Below the pieces are notes generated by a model. The model worked only from the letters and a program-made list of their open reading frames with translations. It did not search any database and was not told where the DNA came from. Of a stretch of DNA of 64,000 bases, positions 51,513 to 61,310 are shown one piece after another. Both the position numbers and the translations under genes were made by a program. The DNA comes from an uncultured Bacteroides sp. (lineage in GTDB: Bacteria; Bacteroidota; Bacteroidia; Bacteroidales; Bacteroidaceae), in contig CALUOR010000005.1 of assembly GCA_944322285.1 (NCBI GenBank), positions 1-64,000 on the forward strand. The letters run 5' to 3'. Positions within the stretch are counted from its first letter, which is position 1; each line of letters begins with the position of its first letter.

Positions 51513-53575
51513 ACTTTTCTCTCAATCCGGATGCGTGCATCTACCGCTATGACATTTTTCTCCGTGGCCAATAGCGGGTTCATATCCATCTCTTTTATTT
51601 CCGTGGCAAAACGCAGAAGCGTGGAGAGGCGGACGATGATTTCGGCGAACTTGGCTTCGTTCACCCCTTTCTGTCCACGTGTTCCTTGGATGATTTTGTA
51701 GGCGCGCAGGGAGCGTATCATGGAGTGGGCCTCTTCATACGACAAGGGGGCAAGACCGGACGAAACGTCTTTCAGCACTTCCACAAAGATGCCGCCCAAG
51801 CCACAAAGCACTACATGGCCGAAGCGTTCCTCGTACTTGGCGCCGATGAACAACTCCGTCCCCTTCAGCATGGGTTGCACCATGACGGCGGTTGCCTGGG
51901 GTATCTGCATCATGCGGTCGAACTCTAAAGCCAGGTGCTGCTCGCTCTTGATGTTCAGCACCACCCCGCCCACATCCGACTTATGCACGGGGCCTACCAC
52001 TTTGGCCACCACGGGGAAACCGGTTCGTCTGGCAAAAGCCAGCACTTCTTCTTTCTTGGACGATACGAACTCATCCACCACGGGGATGCCCGCCGAGTGA
52101 AGCAACGCCTGTACATAGTGGGGAGCTATATAACCATCCTCCGGGATGGAGTCGATGATGCGGCGGATGCGGGGCACGTCCACCCCGAACAGTTCTATCT
52201 CGTTGGCGGCAGGACGGGGCACGTTCATGATGCGTGTCAGCATATTGCCCAAAGTGACTTCATCGGCAAAGTTCACATGGCCTTTCTTCAGGAAGTCAGC
52301 CACTTCGGCACCGGCGGTGTTGACAGATGGCAGGATGGGGAAGATAGGCTTGCGACAGGTCTGCATCCGTTCGTGGAGCACATCGTACATCTCGAACATG
52401 GTGACTAAGCCCGGCGTGCCGAAGATGGCCATCACGGCATCAATGTCTTCAAACTTTTCTTCGCAATACTCCAAGCACAGGCGCAAATGCTCCGGTGTGC
52501 CCGTAGCCAGTATGTCGATGGGATTTCCCGTAGATGCGCCGGGATAAAGCTGGCTTTTCAACTCCTCAGCCACCGGACCGTTCAACCTCGGCACATTCAG
52601 TCCGCCTTTGCTCAAAGCATCGGTCAACATCACACCCGGCCCTCCCGCATGAGTCACGATGGCGATGTTGCGTCCCCGCAAAGGAGGCAAAGTAAAGATA
52701 CAGCCCACGGTGGTTAACTCTTCGCGCGAATAACACCGGACGATACCCGCCTTACGGAACAAGGCTTCTACCGCCGAATCACTGCTGGCGATGGCTCCTG
52801 TGTGCGAACTGGCCGCCCGGCTCCCACTCTCGCTGCTTCCGCTCTTAATGGCAGCTATCTTGCAGCCTTTCTTGATGAGCGACGAGGCGTGCAGCAACAG
52901 GCGGTCGGGGTCACCGATGCTCTCGATATAGAGCAGCTTGATATGCGAATCCCGCTCCGCATTGAACGTTTCGTCCATGTATTGCAATACGTCCTCCACT
53001 CCTATTTGCTTGGCGTTGCCCACGGACCATGCGGAGTTGAAAGGCAAGCCCTTCGTGACGGCGCTCTCCAAGATAAACACCGCCGTGGCACCGGAACTGG
53101 AGATAAGGTCTACCCCTTGCGGATGCAGATGGGGAATAGGCTGGCTGAACACGCTATGGTGCCAGGCATTCATGAAACCGATGCAATTAGGACCGATGAG
53201 CGAAGCGCCATATCGATTGACGGTATCCAATATACGGTCTTCGAGCAAGGCTCCTTCGTGCGTCTCCTCGCCAAATCCGGCGGACAGGATGATGAAAGCG
53301 CGGACATTCTTCTCGGCGGCCAACGTTTCTACAGCATCGGGGCACAGGGCGGCGGGGATGGCCAACACCGCCAGATCCGTATCGGGCACGGCATGTACGT
53401 CGGGATAAGCCTTCACGCCTTGCACTTCGGTTTCTTTGGGGTTCACCGCACGCAATTCGCCGGCGTATCCACCGCTTATCAAGTTTTTCAAAATGGCGCC
53501 ACCGGGTTTATGGACATTGTTTGACGCACCTACTACCACAATGCTGGCCGGATGCAGAAGCTGTTCGTTTATCAT
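51479..53575 (-). CDS. ADP-forming acetate/acyl-CoA ligase family protein (fused alpha-beta)
   Basis: 698 aa. CoA-binding Rossmann domain (about 1-125: PASIVVVGASNNVHKPGGAILKNL), succinyl-CoA-ligase-like domains with the phospho-His loop (about 150-460: DLISSSGATAVFILESA, SHTGAIASSDSAVEALF), and a C-terminal ATP-grasp domain (about 475-690: YIAPHYVQALLHSAGIPVV, GGVVLNIKSEQHLALEF, GLGGIFVEVLKDVS, EMDMNPLL). The family makes ATP from acyl-CoA, ADP and phosphate. The last residues (SPEGNRTPI) are read from the antisense strand of tRNA-Arg, so the authentic C-terminus may have been lost or extended. Position next to korAB suggests shared 2-oxoacid energy metabolism (inference). Confidence 0.9.
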   Translation of the reverse strand: MINEQLLHPASIVVVGASNNVHKPGGAILKNLISGGYAGELRAVNPKETEVQGVKAYPDVHAVPDTDLAVLAIPAALCPDAVETLAAEKNVRAFIILSAGFGEETHEGALLEDRILDTVNRYGASLIGPNCIGFMNAWHHSVFSQPIPHLHPQGVDLISSSGATAVFILESAVTKGLPFNSAWSVGNAKQIGVEDVLQYMDETFNAERDSHIKLLYIESIGDPDRLLLHASSLIKKGCKIAAIKSGSSESGSRAASSHTGAIASSDSAVEALFRKAGIVRCYSREELTTVGCIFTLPPLRGRNIAIVTHAGGPGVMLTDALSKGGLNVPRLNGPVAEELKSQLYPGASTGNPIDILATGTPEHLRLCLEYCEEKFEDIDAVMAIFGTPGLVTMFEMYDVLHERMQTCRKPIFPILPSVNTAGAEVADFLKKGHVNFADEVTLGNMLTRIMNVPRPAANEIELFGVDVPRIRRIIDSIPEDGYIAPHYVQALLHSAGIPVVDEFVSSKKEEVLAFARRTGFPVVAKVVGPVHKSDVGGVVLNIKSEQHLALEFDRMMQIPQATAVMVQPMLKGTELFIGAKYEERFGHVVLCGLGGIFVEVLKDVSSGLAPLSYEEAHSMIRSLRAYKIIQGTRGQKGVNEAKFAEIIVRLSTLLRFATEIKEMDMNPLLATEKNVIAVDARIRIERKVGSPEGNRTPI

Positions 53576-53607
53576 TGCTATCCTATTTTATACCGTTAAT
53601 CATTGCA

Positions 53608-53638
53608 CAAATATACTCTTTTTATACATAACGACAAA
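53608..53638 (-). promoter_or_regulatory. promoter of the ADP-forming acyl-CoA ligase gene
   Basis: Minus strand TTTG (53638-53635), 19-nt spacer, TATATTTG (53615-53608), 32 nt before the ATG. Confidence 0.75.
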
Positions 53639-53659
53639 TTCTTACGGAAAGAAATAAAG

Positions 53660-53690
53660 CCCGTACATACCTCTCGGAAGGTGTACGGAC
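53660..53690 (-). terminator. terminator of the PepSY-like lipoprotein gene
   Basis: On the minus strand CCGTACACCT and AGGTATGTACGG pair around a short CCGAG loop, followed by GCTTTATTTC; 45 nt after the gene stop. Confidence 0.75.
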
Positions 53691-53734
53691 CACTCTATCA
53701 ACAGATGAAAAAACGATAGGTTTAAGCTATATCA

Positions 53735-54187
53735 TTAAAAGATTCGACCGTCTTCTTCGATGTTCAGGTAGATGTCCCGCTCGCCACGTTCCATCTCTAC
53801 CACATAATAGTCGTTCGTGGGCGTTTCAATGAAATCCACATCTTCTATCCGGTAATCCGGGTGCGCGGCGGAAGCGGTGTCAAGCACCACCGCCGGCACT
53901 TCCTTATAGGGCGGATTCAGGTCTGTCTCGGTCATCAGCCATGCGTAGTCCTTCGAAAACCAGGCTGTTTTCTCATAGCGGTCTTCCCAAAAGTCCGCTT
54001 CGTAAGCGTTGCGCCGTCCGTCCCACTCCCATTCCACAAAGCGTGTGTCTACATCGGGGAACTGCGCTTCGAAAGCACTCGTCAAATCGGGATTGGCTAT
54101 AATGTCCTTATCATCGTCATCACAGCTTTGAAAGCCCAAAGGCAATAATCCCAATGCCATTCCTAATACTAAATTCTTCAGTTTCAT
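53735..54187 (-). CDS. PepSY-like domain lipoprotein
   Basis: 150 aa. Lipoprotein signal MKLKNLVLGMALGLLPLGFQSC. Two copies of the PepSY-like/BLIP-like fold are suggested: FEAQFPDVDTRFVEWEWDGRRNAYEADFWEDRYEKTAWFSKDYAWLMTETDL, then VVLDTASAAHPDYRIEDVDFIETPTNDYYVVEMERGERDIYLNIEEDGRIF. Such proteins are abundant periplasmic or surface lipoproteins of Bacteroides; function unknown. It has its own -7 box and terminator, so it is monocistronic. Confidence 0.85.
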   Translation of the reverse strand: MKLKNLVLGMALGLLPLGFQSCDDDDKDIIANPDLTSAFEAQFPDVDTRFVEWEWDGRRNAYEADFWEDRYEKTAWFSKDYAWLMTETDLNPPYKEVPAVVLDTASAAHPDYRIEDVDFIETPTNDYYVVEMERGERDIYLNIEEDGRIF

Positions 54188-54244
54188 AGTTCTCTTTCCA
54201 TCTTTTAGTTATACAATATTCCTTTTCTTTTCTAATTCTCATTG

Positions 54245-54316
54245 CAAAGGTAAGGGGGTAAATTTGGAAAGAATCGGGAAAGATGCGGATTTTTGGCGGA
54301 AAAACCGCTATCTTTG
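54245..54316. promoter_or_regulatory. divergent -7 boxes between the PepSY-like gene and metG
   Basis: Leftward TACCTTTG at 54252-54245; rightward TATCTTTG at 54309-54316, 35 nt before the metG ATG. Both exact TAnnTTTG. Confidence 0.55.
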
Positions 54317-54351
54317 CCAAATAAAAACTAAACTACATATAATTATATAGT

Positions 54352-56394
54352 ATGGAAAAGAAATTCAAACGTACTACCGTGACCTCGGCACTGCCCTATG
54401 CCAACGGGCCGGTACACATCGGGCACTTAGCGGGCGTGTATGTCCCCGCCGATATCTATGTCCGCTATTTAAGACTGAAGAAAGAGGACGTCATCTTCAT
54501 TGGCGGAAGCGACGAGCACGGGGTGCCTATCACCATCCGCGCCAAGAAAGAAGGCTGCACACCGCAGGACATCGTAGACCGCTATCATGAACTGATTAAG
54601 AAGTCGTTCGAAGAGTTCGGCATCTCGTTCGATGTCTATGGACGAACCACTTCGAAGGTGCATCACGACACGGCTTCCGACTTCTTCCGCAAGCTCTACG
54701 ACAAGGGCGAGTTCATCGAAAAGACTTCCATGCAATACTATGACGAGGAAGCCAAGACTTTTCTGGCCGACCGTTACATCACGGGCGAATGTCCCCGTTG
54801 CCATGCCCAAGGAGCGTATGGCGACCAGTGCGAGAAGTGCGGCTCCACACTCAGCCCTACGGAGCTGATTAACCCGAAGAGCGCCATCAGCGGAAGCGAG
54901 CCGGTGATGAAGGAAACCAAGCACTGGTATTTGCCCTTGGACAAGCACGAAGCCTGGTTACGTCAATGGATATTGGAAGACCACAAGGAGTGGCGTCCCA
55001 ACGTGTACGGCCAATGCAAGAGCTGGCTGGACATGGGACTGCAACCCCGTGCCGTGAGCCGCGACTTGGACTGGGGCATCCCCGTTCCGGTGGAAGGCGC
55101 TGAAGGCAAAGTGCTTTACGTATGGTTCGACGCGCCTATCGGCTACATCAGCAACACCAAGGAATTGCTTCCGGACGATTGGGAGAAATGGTGGAAAGAC
55201 CCGGAAACACGCCTCATCCACTTCATCGGCAAGGACAACATCGTCTTCCACTGCATCGTCTTCCCTGCCATGCTGAAAGCCGAAGGCAGCTATATCCTGC
55301 CCGACAACGTGCCCTCCAACGAATTCCTCAACCTGGAGGGTGACAAGATTTCGACTTCACGTAACTGGGCCGTATGGTTGCACGAATACTTGCAGGACTT
55401 CCCCGGCAAACAGGACGTGTTGCGCTACGTGCTGACCGCCAACGCTCCGGAGACGAAAGACAATGACTTTACGTGGAAGGACTTCCAGGCACGCAACAAC
55501 AACGAACTTGTGGCCGTCTATGGCAACTTCGTAAACCGCGCCTTGCAACTGACCAAGAAGTACTTCGACGGCAAAGTGCCTGCGTGTGGCGAACTAAATG
55601 CCTACGACCGGGAGACTTTGCAGGACTTTGCCAACGTCAAGGGGGAAGTGGAAAAGCTGTTAGACATATTCAAGTTCCGCGACGCGCAGAAGGAAGCTAT
55701 GAACCTGGCACGCATCGGCAACAAATATCTGGCGGACACCGAACCTTGGAAACTGGCAAAGACGGACATGGACCGTGTAGGCACCATCCTGAACATCGCC
55801 CTGCAATTGGTAGCCAATCTTGCCATCGCCTTCGAACCGTTCTTGCCTTTCAGTAGCGAGAAATTGCGCAAGATGCTGAACGTAGAACACTTGGAGTGGG
55901 ACAACTTAGGACACACTGACTTGCTTCCCGTAGGCCACCAATTGGGCGAGGCAATCCTCTTGTTCGAGAAGATTGATGACGAAACCATCCAGGCGCAAGT
56001 AGACAAGTTGCTTGCCACGAAGAAAGCCAACGAAGCCGCCAACTACAAGGCCAACCCCGTGAAACCGACGGTAAGCATCGAGGATTTCGACAAGCTGGAT
56101 ATCCGTGTAGGCACCGTATTGGAATGCGCTCCCGTGCCCAAGATGAAGAAGCTGTTGCAATTCAAGATTGCCGACGGATTAGAGAACCGCACTATCGTAA
56201 GCGGCATTGCCCAGCACTACAAGCCGGAAGAGTTAGTAGGCAAGCAAGTTCTCTTCATCGCCAACCTGGCACCCCGCCAATTCAAGAACGGACTGGTGAG
56301 CGAAGGCATGATACTCTCGGCGGAGAATTGGGACGGCTCGCTGGCCGTCACTTCGGTATTGCGCGAGGTGAAGCCGGGAAGCGAGGTGAAGTAA
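54352..56394 (+). CDS. metG: methionine--tRNA ligase
   Basis: 680 aa. Class I synthetase: HIGH-type motif [15 protein letters not shown] near the start, zinc knuckle [21 protein letters not shown] (about 145-165), KMSKS-type motif [14 protein letters not shown] (about 335), anticodon-binding helices with [16 protein letters not shown], then a C-terminal tRNA-binding EMAP/Trbp111-like OB domain (about 580-680: [32 protein letters not shown]). It charges tRNA-Met. The stop is followed at once by a copy of the palindromic repeat. Confidence 0.97.
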   Translation: MEKKFKRTTVTSALPYANGPVHIGHLAGVYVPADIYVRYLRLKKEDVIFIGGSDEHGVPITIRAKKEGCTPQDIVDRYHELIKKSFEEFGISFDVYGRTTSKVHHDTASDFFRKLYDKGEFIEKTSMQYYDEEAKTFLADRYITGECPRCHAQGAYGDQCEKCGSTLSPTELINPKSAISGSEPVMKETKHWYLPLDKHEAWLRQWILEDHKEWRPNVYGQCKSWLDMGLQPRAVSRDLDWGIPVPVEGAEGKVLYVWFDAPIGYISNTKELLPDDWEKWWKDPETRLIHFIGKDNIVFHCIVFPAMLKAEGSYILPDNVPSNEFLNLEGDKISTSRNWAVWLHEYLQDFPGKQDVLRYVLTANAPETKDNDFTWKDFQARNNNELVAVYGNFVNRALQLTKKYFDGKVPACGELNAYDRETLQDFANVKGEVEKLLDIFKFRDAQKEAMNLARIGNKYLADTEPWKLAKTDMDRVGTILNIALQLVANLAIAFEPFLPFSSEKLRKMLNVEHLEWDNLGHTDLLPVGHQLGEAILLFEKIDDETIQAQVDKLLATKKANEAANYKANPVKPTVSIEDFDKLDIRVGTVLECAPVPKMKKLLQFKIADGLENRTIVSGIAQHYKPEELVGKQVLFIANLAPRQFKNGLVSEGMILSAENWDGSLAVTSVLREVKPGSEVK

Positions 56395-56527
56395 ATGGGA
56401 ATTCAGTCTTAGGCACGGATTACACGGATTTCACAGATTAAAAGTGATTTCGTCTACGAATGATAAAAGTAATCCGTGACCAATCCGTGTAATCCGTGCC
56501 TAAAAACAACCCGCTAAATTATCATTT
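56395..56527. repeat. MITE-like palindromic repeat, copy 1
   Basis: About 133 bp. TTAGGCACGGATTACACGGATT (from 56409; 22 bp) is matched by its reverse complement ending at 56503, with inner arms also partly paired. Flanks ATGGGAATT and AAATTATCATTT are shared with copy 2 at 61311-61507. No gene inside. Confidence 0.82.
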
Positions 56528-56533
56528 ATAGAA

Positions 56534-57970
56534 TTGGTAACATTAAAGGAAAAGACCGCACGAGGATTGGTATGGGGAGCCGTAAACAACGGAGCGCAAC
56601 AATTACTCAATCTGCTTTTCGGCATCGTCTTGGCCCGTTTGCTGGATGATACCGACTATGGCATGGTAGGGATGCTGACCATCTTCACCGCCGTGGCGGG
56701 CACCTTGCAGGAAAGCGGGTTCACCGCTGCGCTGGCCAACCGCAGGCAAGTGAAGCACGAAGATTATAACGCGGTCTTTTGGTTTAGTGCGCTGATGGGG
56801 GCAGGCCTGTACATTGTGCTGTTCTGTTGCGCCCCGTTTATCGCCCGCTTCTATGGAGACGACCGACTGATACCCTTGGCACGCTACGTATTCTTGGGGT
56901 TCCTGATAGCTAGCACGGGGACGGCGCATCACGCCTACCTGTTCCGCAACCTGATGGTAAAGCAAAAGGCCGAAGCCCAGATTCCCGCTTTGATTCTCTC
57001 CGGAATGGCAGGGGTAGCCATGGCGTATGCCGGCATGTCTTATTGGGGTATTGCCACACAGACATTGGTCTATATCACGGTGACAAATGTTTTCTATTGG
57101 CGGTTATCGGCTTGGCGACCTACGTGGCACTGGGATTTCCGCCCTCTGAAGGAGATGTTCGGATTCAGCAGCAAGTTACTGGTAACCAATCTGTTTACAC
57201 AGGTAAGCAACAATCTGCTTTCCGCCCTGTTGGGACGATTCTTTACGCCAAACGTGGTCGGACAATACACGCAATCGGCCAAATGGAACACCATGGGCTA
57301 TTCGGTGGTGAGCGGCATGATAGGCAGCGTGGCACAGCCGGTATTGACCGAAGCTTCTAATGACCGAGACCGCCAACGGAACGTATTACGCAAAATGACG
57401 CGTTTTGCCGCGCTCCTTTCCTTCCCGGCCATGTTGGGGCTGGCGTTGGTCGCCGAAGAGCTGATTGTCATTGCCATCACGGACAAGTGGTTGCCTTGTG
57501 TACCTATCCTGCAAACACTGTGCCTGTGGGGCGCTTTCATGCCCATTATCACCCTCTACACCAACCTGATTATCAGCAAAGGAAAGTCTGACACTTACAT
57601 GTGGAACACCATCGCACTGAGCCTGACACAAATCGTCCTGCTCATCCTAAGCCACCCTTATGGCATACAAATCATGGTGGTTTGTTTTGTCTGCATCAAC
57701 ATCGGCTGGCTGTTTGTGTGGCAATATTTTGTGAAGCAGGCCATAGGGTTGACCCTATGGATGGCGGCGAAGGACATACTACCCTTTGCGTTGATTGCGG
57801 GGGGAACTACGTTCTTGGCATGGTTCGTGACATCGGGCGTAGAGAATGTTTATCTGCGCTTTCTCAGTAAAGTATTGGCGGGAGCGGCTGGCTACATAGC
57901 CGTCATGTGGCTCAGCCATGCCAAGATATTCAAAGAATGTATCAGTTTTATCTTAAAGAAGAAACTATGA
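56534..57970 (+). CDS. polysaccharide/lipopolysaccharide flippase (MOP superfamily, WzxC-like)
   Basis: 478 aa, about 12-14 membrane helices. Starts with LKEKTARGLVWGAVNNGAQQLLNLLFGIVLARLLDDTDYGMVGML, the typical opening of Polysacc_synt flippases, then repeated hydrophobic segments (GAGLYIVLFCCAPFIARFYG, LALVAEELIVIAITDKWLP). It probably flips lipid-linked oligosaccharide across the inner membrane for the surface glycan built by its neighbours. The start is odd: only TTG (56534) is available, because copy 1 of the repeat lies directly upstream and the normal 5' end may have been replaced. The next gene overlaps its stop by 4 nt. Confidence 0.9.
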   Translation: MVTLKEKTARGLVWGAVNNGAQQLLNLLFGIVLARLLDDTDYGMVGMLTIFTAVAGTLQESGFTAALANRRQVKHEDYNAVFWFSALMGAGLYIVLFCCAPFIARFYGDDRLIPLARYVFLGFLIASTGTAHHAYLFRNLMVKQKAEAQIPALILSGMAGVAMAYAGMSYWGIATQTLVYITVTNVFYWRLSAWRPTWHWDFRPLKEMFGFSSKLLVTNLFTQVSNNLLSALLGRFFTPNVVGQYTQSAKWNTMGYSVVSGMIGSVAQPVLTEASNDRDRQRNVLRKMTRFAALLSFPAMLGLALVAEELIVIAITDKWLPCVPILQTLCLWGAFMPIITLYTNLIISKGKSDTYMWNTIALSLTQIVLLILSHPYGIQIMVVCFVCINIGWLFVWQYFVKQAIGLTLWMAAKDILPFALIAGGTTFLAWFVTSGVENVYLRFLSKVLAGAAGYIAVMWLSHAKIFKECISFILKKKL

Positions 57971-58956
57971 AAGTCAGCGTATTGATGCTTGCCTATAACC
58001 AGGAACGATATATAGATGAAGCCATCCGGAGCGTCATGCTTCAGCAGACGGATTTCCCCTTTGAACTGGTCATCGGAAATGATGGGAGCGGCGACCGGAC
58101 AGGAGCGATATGCCGGGAATGGCAAAAGCGGTATGCCGACCGGATTGTCCTGATAGACCGCCCGAAGAACATCGGACTCATACCCAACTTCATGCAGACG
58201 TATCCCCATTGTAAGGGAACTTACATCGCCATCTGTGAAGGGGATGACTTCTGGACAGACAAAAGCAAGCTGCAACGCCAAGTAGATTTCTTAGACACCC
58301 ATCCCGACTATGTCCTTTGTTTTCACCGGGTCATCAATTATTATGCGGACAAGGGTACCAAAAGTCTGAGCAACGGAGGCCAGCAAACAGATACGGATAT
58401 ACACGACCTGGCGCTCAGCAACTACATCTCCAATGTCTCGGCTGTATTCCGCAACCATCTGTTGCCCGATGGGCTTCCCAAATGGTTCGGTGAAGTCAGT
58501 ACGTATGATTACGCCCTTCACATGCTGAATGCCCAATTCGGCAAGATACACTACATGAAGCGTCCCATGGCCGTATACAGACAGCACGGGAAAGCCATTT
58601 GGAGCCAAGCCGCCGAAACCTCCAAACTGGACATCAGCCTGAAAGTCCGCGAACTGCTGATGGAATACTTCCGCGACAGCCGTCCCGATGTATATGAACC
58701 GCTTCGCAACTCATACACGGCTATCTGCCTGAACCACATCCGACACTATCAACATACGAACACCTCCGCGGCCGAAGAAATTGAGAACAGACTGCAAACA
58801 CATTGTCCGGAATGGACGCGGCAACGCATCCGTCAGGAACTGAGAGACAAACATCCCAACCGAAAACAACGTATAAAGGCAACCTGGGTCAGGATGTTGA
58901 AAAGCGTCAGAAGCATTTGTTCCTATTTCATTCCGCTGCCACGTATTCGCGGATAA
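57967..58956 (+). CDS. glycosyltransferase family 2
   Basis: 329 aa from ATG 57967 (ATGA overlap with the flippase stop). GT-A fold: KVSVLMLAYNQERYIDEAIRSVMLQQ, LVIGNDGSGDRTGAI, GTYIAICEGDDFWTDKSKLQRQV (the GDD/DxD-like metal site), then FHRVINYYADKGTKS and LSNYISNVSAVFR acceptor region and a basic C-terminus (DKHPNRKQRIKATWVRMLK). It transfers a sugar from a nucleotide donor, likely in the glycan cluster. Its 3' end overlaps the convergent HAD gene by 29 nt. Confidence 0.9.
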   Translation: MKVSVLMLAYNQERYIDEAIRSVMLQQTDFPFELVIGNDGSGDRTGAICREWQKRYADRIVLIDRPKNIGLIPNFMQTYPHCKGTYIAICEGDDFWTDKSKLQRQVDFLDTHPDYVLCFHRVINYYADKGTKSLSNGGQQTDTDIHDLALSNYISNVSAVFRNHLLPDGLPKWFGEVSTYDYALHMLNAQFGKIHYMKRPMAVYRQHGKAIWSQAAETSKLDISLKVRELLMEYFRDSRPDVYEPLRNSYTAICLNHIRHYQHTNTSAAEEIENRLQTHCPEWTRQRIRQELRDKHPNRKQRIKATWVRMLKSVRSICSYFIPLPRIRG

Positions 58957-59446
58957 GGTTGTCCAACAGCCCCATATCCGTCAGCAACTTCTCCACAAAC
59001 TCGCGGAATGCGCCATAGCCTCCGTGCGCCGTGGTGACATAATCCACTTCCCGCTTCACGTAGTCGGGCGTATTGACAGGCGAAGCGCTGAAACCCACCC
59101 GGCGCAACAAGGGAAGGTCGTTGAGGTCATCGCCGATGAAAGCCACTTCGCCCAAGCCGATGCCCAGCTCCGCGCACAACGCTTCGGCTTGCGCCACTTT
59201 ATCCTTTACTCCCAAGAAACAATAGTCTATCTTCAACTTCTCGGCACGGCGTTGCACGATAGGAGTGTTCTCCCCTGTCAGGATAGCCACAGGAATGCCC
59301 GCCTTGTGCAGGAAGGAGACCCCCCAACCGTCTTTCACGGAGAAACGTTTCATGACATCACCCTCAGCGGTGTAATACATGCCGCCGTCTGTCCATACGC
59401 CGTCAATGTCGGTGATGACAAGCTTGATTAATTTGCTATTTGCCAT
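58928..59446 (-). CDS. HAD phosphatase, KdsC/KDN-9-phosphatase type
   Basis: 172 aa, C0-cap HAD of the KdsC class. Motif I DIDGVWTDGG (DxD), motif II TGEN, motif III Lys region (GVKDKVAQAEAL), motif IV GDDLNDLPLL. Family members dephosphorylate KDO 8-phosphate or, in Bacteroides, 2-keto-3-deoxynononate 9-phosphate. Position next to a NeuB-type synthase and an activating nucleotidyltransferase makes the nonulosonate function more likely here (inference). It is last in the leftward operon and overlaps the convergent glycosyltransferase by 29 nt. Confidence 0.88.
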   Translation of the reverse strand: MANSKLIKLVITDIDGVWTDGGMYYTAEGDVMKRFSVKDGWGVSFLHKAGIPVAILTGENTPIVQRRAEKLKIDYCFLGVKDKVAQAEALCAELGIGLGEVAFIGDDLNDLPLLRRVGFSASPVNTPDYVKREVDYVTTAHGGYGAFREFVEKLLTDMGLLDNLIREYVAAE

Positions 59447-59469
59447 TCGCTATTTACCATTTATTGTTT

Positions 59470-60267
59470 CTATACCAATGCTCCGGTCTTACCCCGCTGA
59501 CCGTCCCAATAGCCTTTCCAAAGCGCTTTCAGTTTGGCCAACTTCTGTTGTTCATAAAGTAACACAAAAACTATGCGTTTCCATAAGTGATAGTGCAAGT
59601 GAGCCTTCAGATTAAGATAATCAGGATAGGTACGATATAAAACAATCCCATTACGTACGTTGTAATAAGTTCGGGCAGGTGGATATTCATTGGGAAAGAC
59701 TTCGCGCCCCAACAATCTATGTTTCTTCTTTTGATAGCCAAACTCATGCTGTAGCAAAATGTCGCGGAAGCATAAAGTAGGAATACCTTGCCGCGCAGCC
59801 CGCCAACAGAACTCGCAATCAATACCCCAAACGAATAAATCCTCTCTGAACAATCCCAACCGCTCAAACAACTCCAACGGATAAATACTGGCAGAGGTCA
59901 TTGCAGAAGTGACCTGAACAATAGACGTTTCCTCCGGATAGAGTGTAGTGTGCTGCGACCGAAGATAGTAATTAGTAGAGAAAACAGCAGTCTGTCCTTG
60001 ATGTTCTTCCTCCCACTGCTCCACTTTTGCCCGATAACGTGTCATCTCGCCGGGCAGAAAGGAACTATCCTGATCCATTGTCATCAAATGGGTGCATCCT
60101 TGAACTCGAGCCATTCGGACACCTTCATTCAATGCAGCACCGATACCTACATTATGAGGTGTATTGTCCCATTTCAGGATGCAATCCACCTGCGGCAAAT
60201 AAGTCCGAATGTTATTTTCCACCTCTTCCGAGGGATGGTAAAGCACAACGACACAAGCCAATTTCAT
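59470..60267 (-). CDS. glycosyltransferase family 2 (rhamnosyltransferase-like)
   Basis: 265 aa. GT-A domain: LACVVVLYHPSEEVENNIRTYL, HNVGIGAALNEGVRMARVQGCTHLMTMDQDSSF (MDQDS is the DxD site), then TSAMTSASIYPLELFERLGLFREDLFVWGIDCEFCWRAARQGI, typical of dTDP-rhamnosyltransferase-like enzymes. The NeuB stop overlaps its start by 4 nt (ATGA). Donor and acceptor sugars unknown. Confidence 0.87.
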   Translation of the reverse strand: MKLACVVVLYHPSEEVENNIRTYLPQVDCILKWDNTPHNVGIGAALNEGVRMARVQGCTHLMTMDQDSSFLPGEMTRYRAKVEQWEEEHQGQTAVFSTNYYLRSQHTTLYPEETSIVQVTSAMTSASIYPLELFERLGLFREDLFVWGIDCEFCWRAARQGIPTLCFRDILLQHEFGYQKKKHRLLGREVFPNEYPPARTYYNVRNGIVLYRTYPDYLNLKAHLHYHLWKRIVFVLLYEQQKLAKLKALWKGYWDGQRGKTGALV

Positions 60268-61304
60268 AACAGGTCTTTCGGATAAATCAGTTCGTTGCGA
60301 GGAATAAAGTTCTTCACTCTTTTGCCTATCACTTGAGCACGATCAGTCCATTTATAGCCATCACCAGGACTGAGTAAGTGCAAGTCCTCTTCCTTCACCA
60401 TATCTCCCGGTTGCAAATCACGACGTGTAGCAATGGAACGCTCCAATTTCACACGAGCAGCAGCTACGGCAGGTTCTATATAAAGTTCTTCTCGGCCCAG
60501 CCAACGTTCAGCCAGACGAATATCACGTATCATGCGGTTCACCCCATCAGGACCTAATGAGCCCTGTTGGTCAGTCCCCTTCATACGACGGTCAATGGTA
60601 ATGTGCTTCTCTACGATCTCAGCACCCAAAGCCACGGCAGCCACCGGTGCGGCAATACCGATTGTATGGTCCGAGAAGCCGATGGTGTACTGCCCGTAAT
60701 GCCGTTTCAAGTAAGTGATGGTAAGCAGGTTCAGATTATCCGGTGCTGTAGGATATTGCGACACACAATGCAGAATGGCGATTTGGTCATGATAGCGTGT
60801 GATAACTTCCAAAGCGTCATCCAGTTCCTTCTGCCCTGCCATACCGGTAGAAAGAATGACAGGTATACGTGTCTCTGCCATAGCCTCCAGCAGAGGCAAA
60901 TTGGTCAAGTCACGACTGGCCACCTTCAACCGGTCCGGTGTAAAAAGCTTCAGCAACGAGAGGCAACCGGGCGAGCAAAGCGTTTCCACAAAATCCAATC
61001 CTAAAGACTTCGCATGTTTGTACACTTCGAAGTGCTCCTCATCCGTCAATTCCAGCTTTGCACGATGCTCGCCATAGGTACGGCCGAACGAATTAGGCGA
61101 GTCATAAGGCCGGTTCATTTGTGAGTCTGTCAATTCCTCGTTGAGATCGCGTTTGGTCATCTTCACGGCATCCATCGGACGCAGGTCTAAGTTAAAAGCA
61201 TCTTCATGCACCGGACGTGACACCAAGTCCACAATCAGCTTAGCCAAATCGACAGACCCATTGTGGTTCTGCCCTATTTCTCCTATAATATATGTATGGT
61301 TCAT
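60264..61304 (-). CDS. NeuB-type nonulosonate (sialic acid / KDN) synthase
   Basis: 346 aa. NeuB TIM barrel: YIIGEIGQNHNGSVDLAKLIVDL, VETLCSPGCLSLLKL, KVASRDLTNLPLLEAMAETRIPVILSTGMA, LHCVSQYPTAPDNLNL, GFSDHTIGIAAPVAAVALGAEIVEKHITIDRRMKGTDQQGSL. A C-terminal SAF/antifreeze-like domain (about 285-346: LERSIATRRDLQPGDMVKEEDLHLLSPGDGYKW) is present. The family condenses phosphoenolpyruvate with a hexose (ManNAc or mannose, often phosphorylated) to make a nine-carbon acid. Starts 199 nt after spsF, that gap being copy 2 of the repeat. Confidence 0.92.
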   Translation of the reverse strand: MNHTYIIGEIGQNHNGSVDLAKLIVDLVSRPVHEDAFNLDLRPMDAVKMTKRDLNEELTDSQMNRPYDSPNSFGRTYGEHRAKLELTDEEHFEVYKHAKSLGLDFVETLCSPGCLSLLKLFTPDRLKVASRDLTNLPLLEAMAETRIPVILSTGMAGQKELDDALEVITRYHDQIAILHCVSQYPTAPDNLNLLTITYLKRHYGQYTIGFSDHTIGIAAPVAAVALGAEIVEKHITIDRRMKGTDQQGSLGPDGVNRMIRDIRLAERWLGREELYIEPAVAAARVKLERSIATRRDLQPGDMVKEEDLHLLSPGDGYKWTDRAQVIGKRVKNFIPRNELIYPKDLL

Positions 61305-61310
61305 TGTATA

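Noticed and set aside
56534-61304. Complete capsule locus of the upxY/upxZ type
   Set aside because: No upxY or upxZ-like gene, no initiating phosphoglycosyltransferase and too few transferases; only a small glycan cluster is supported.
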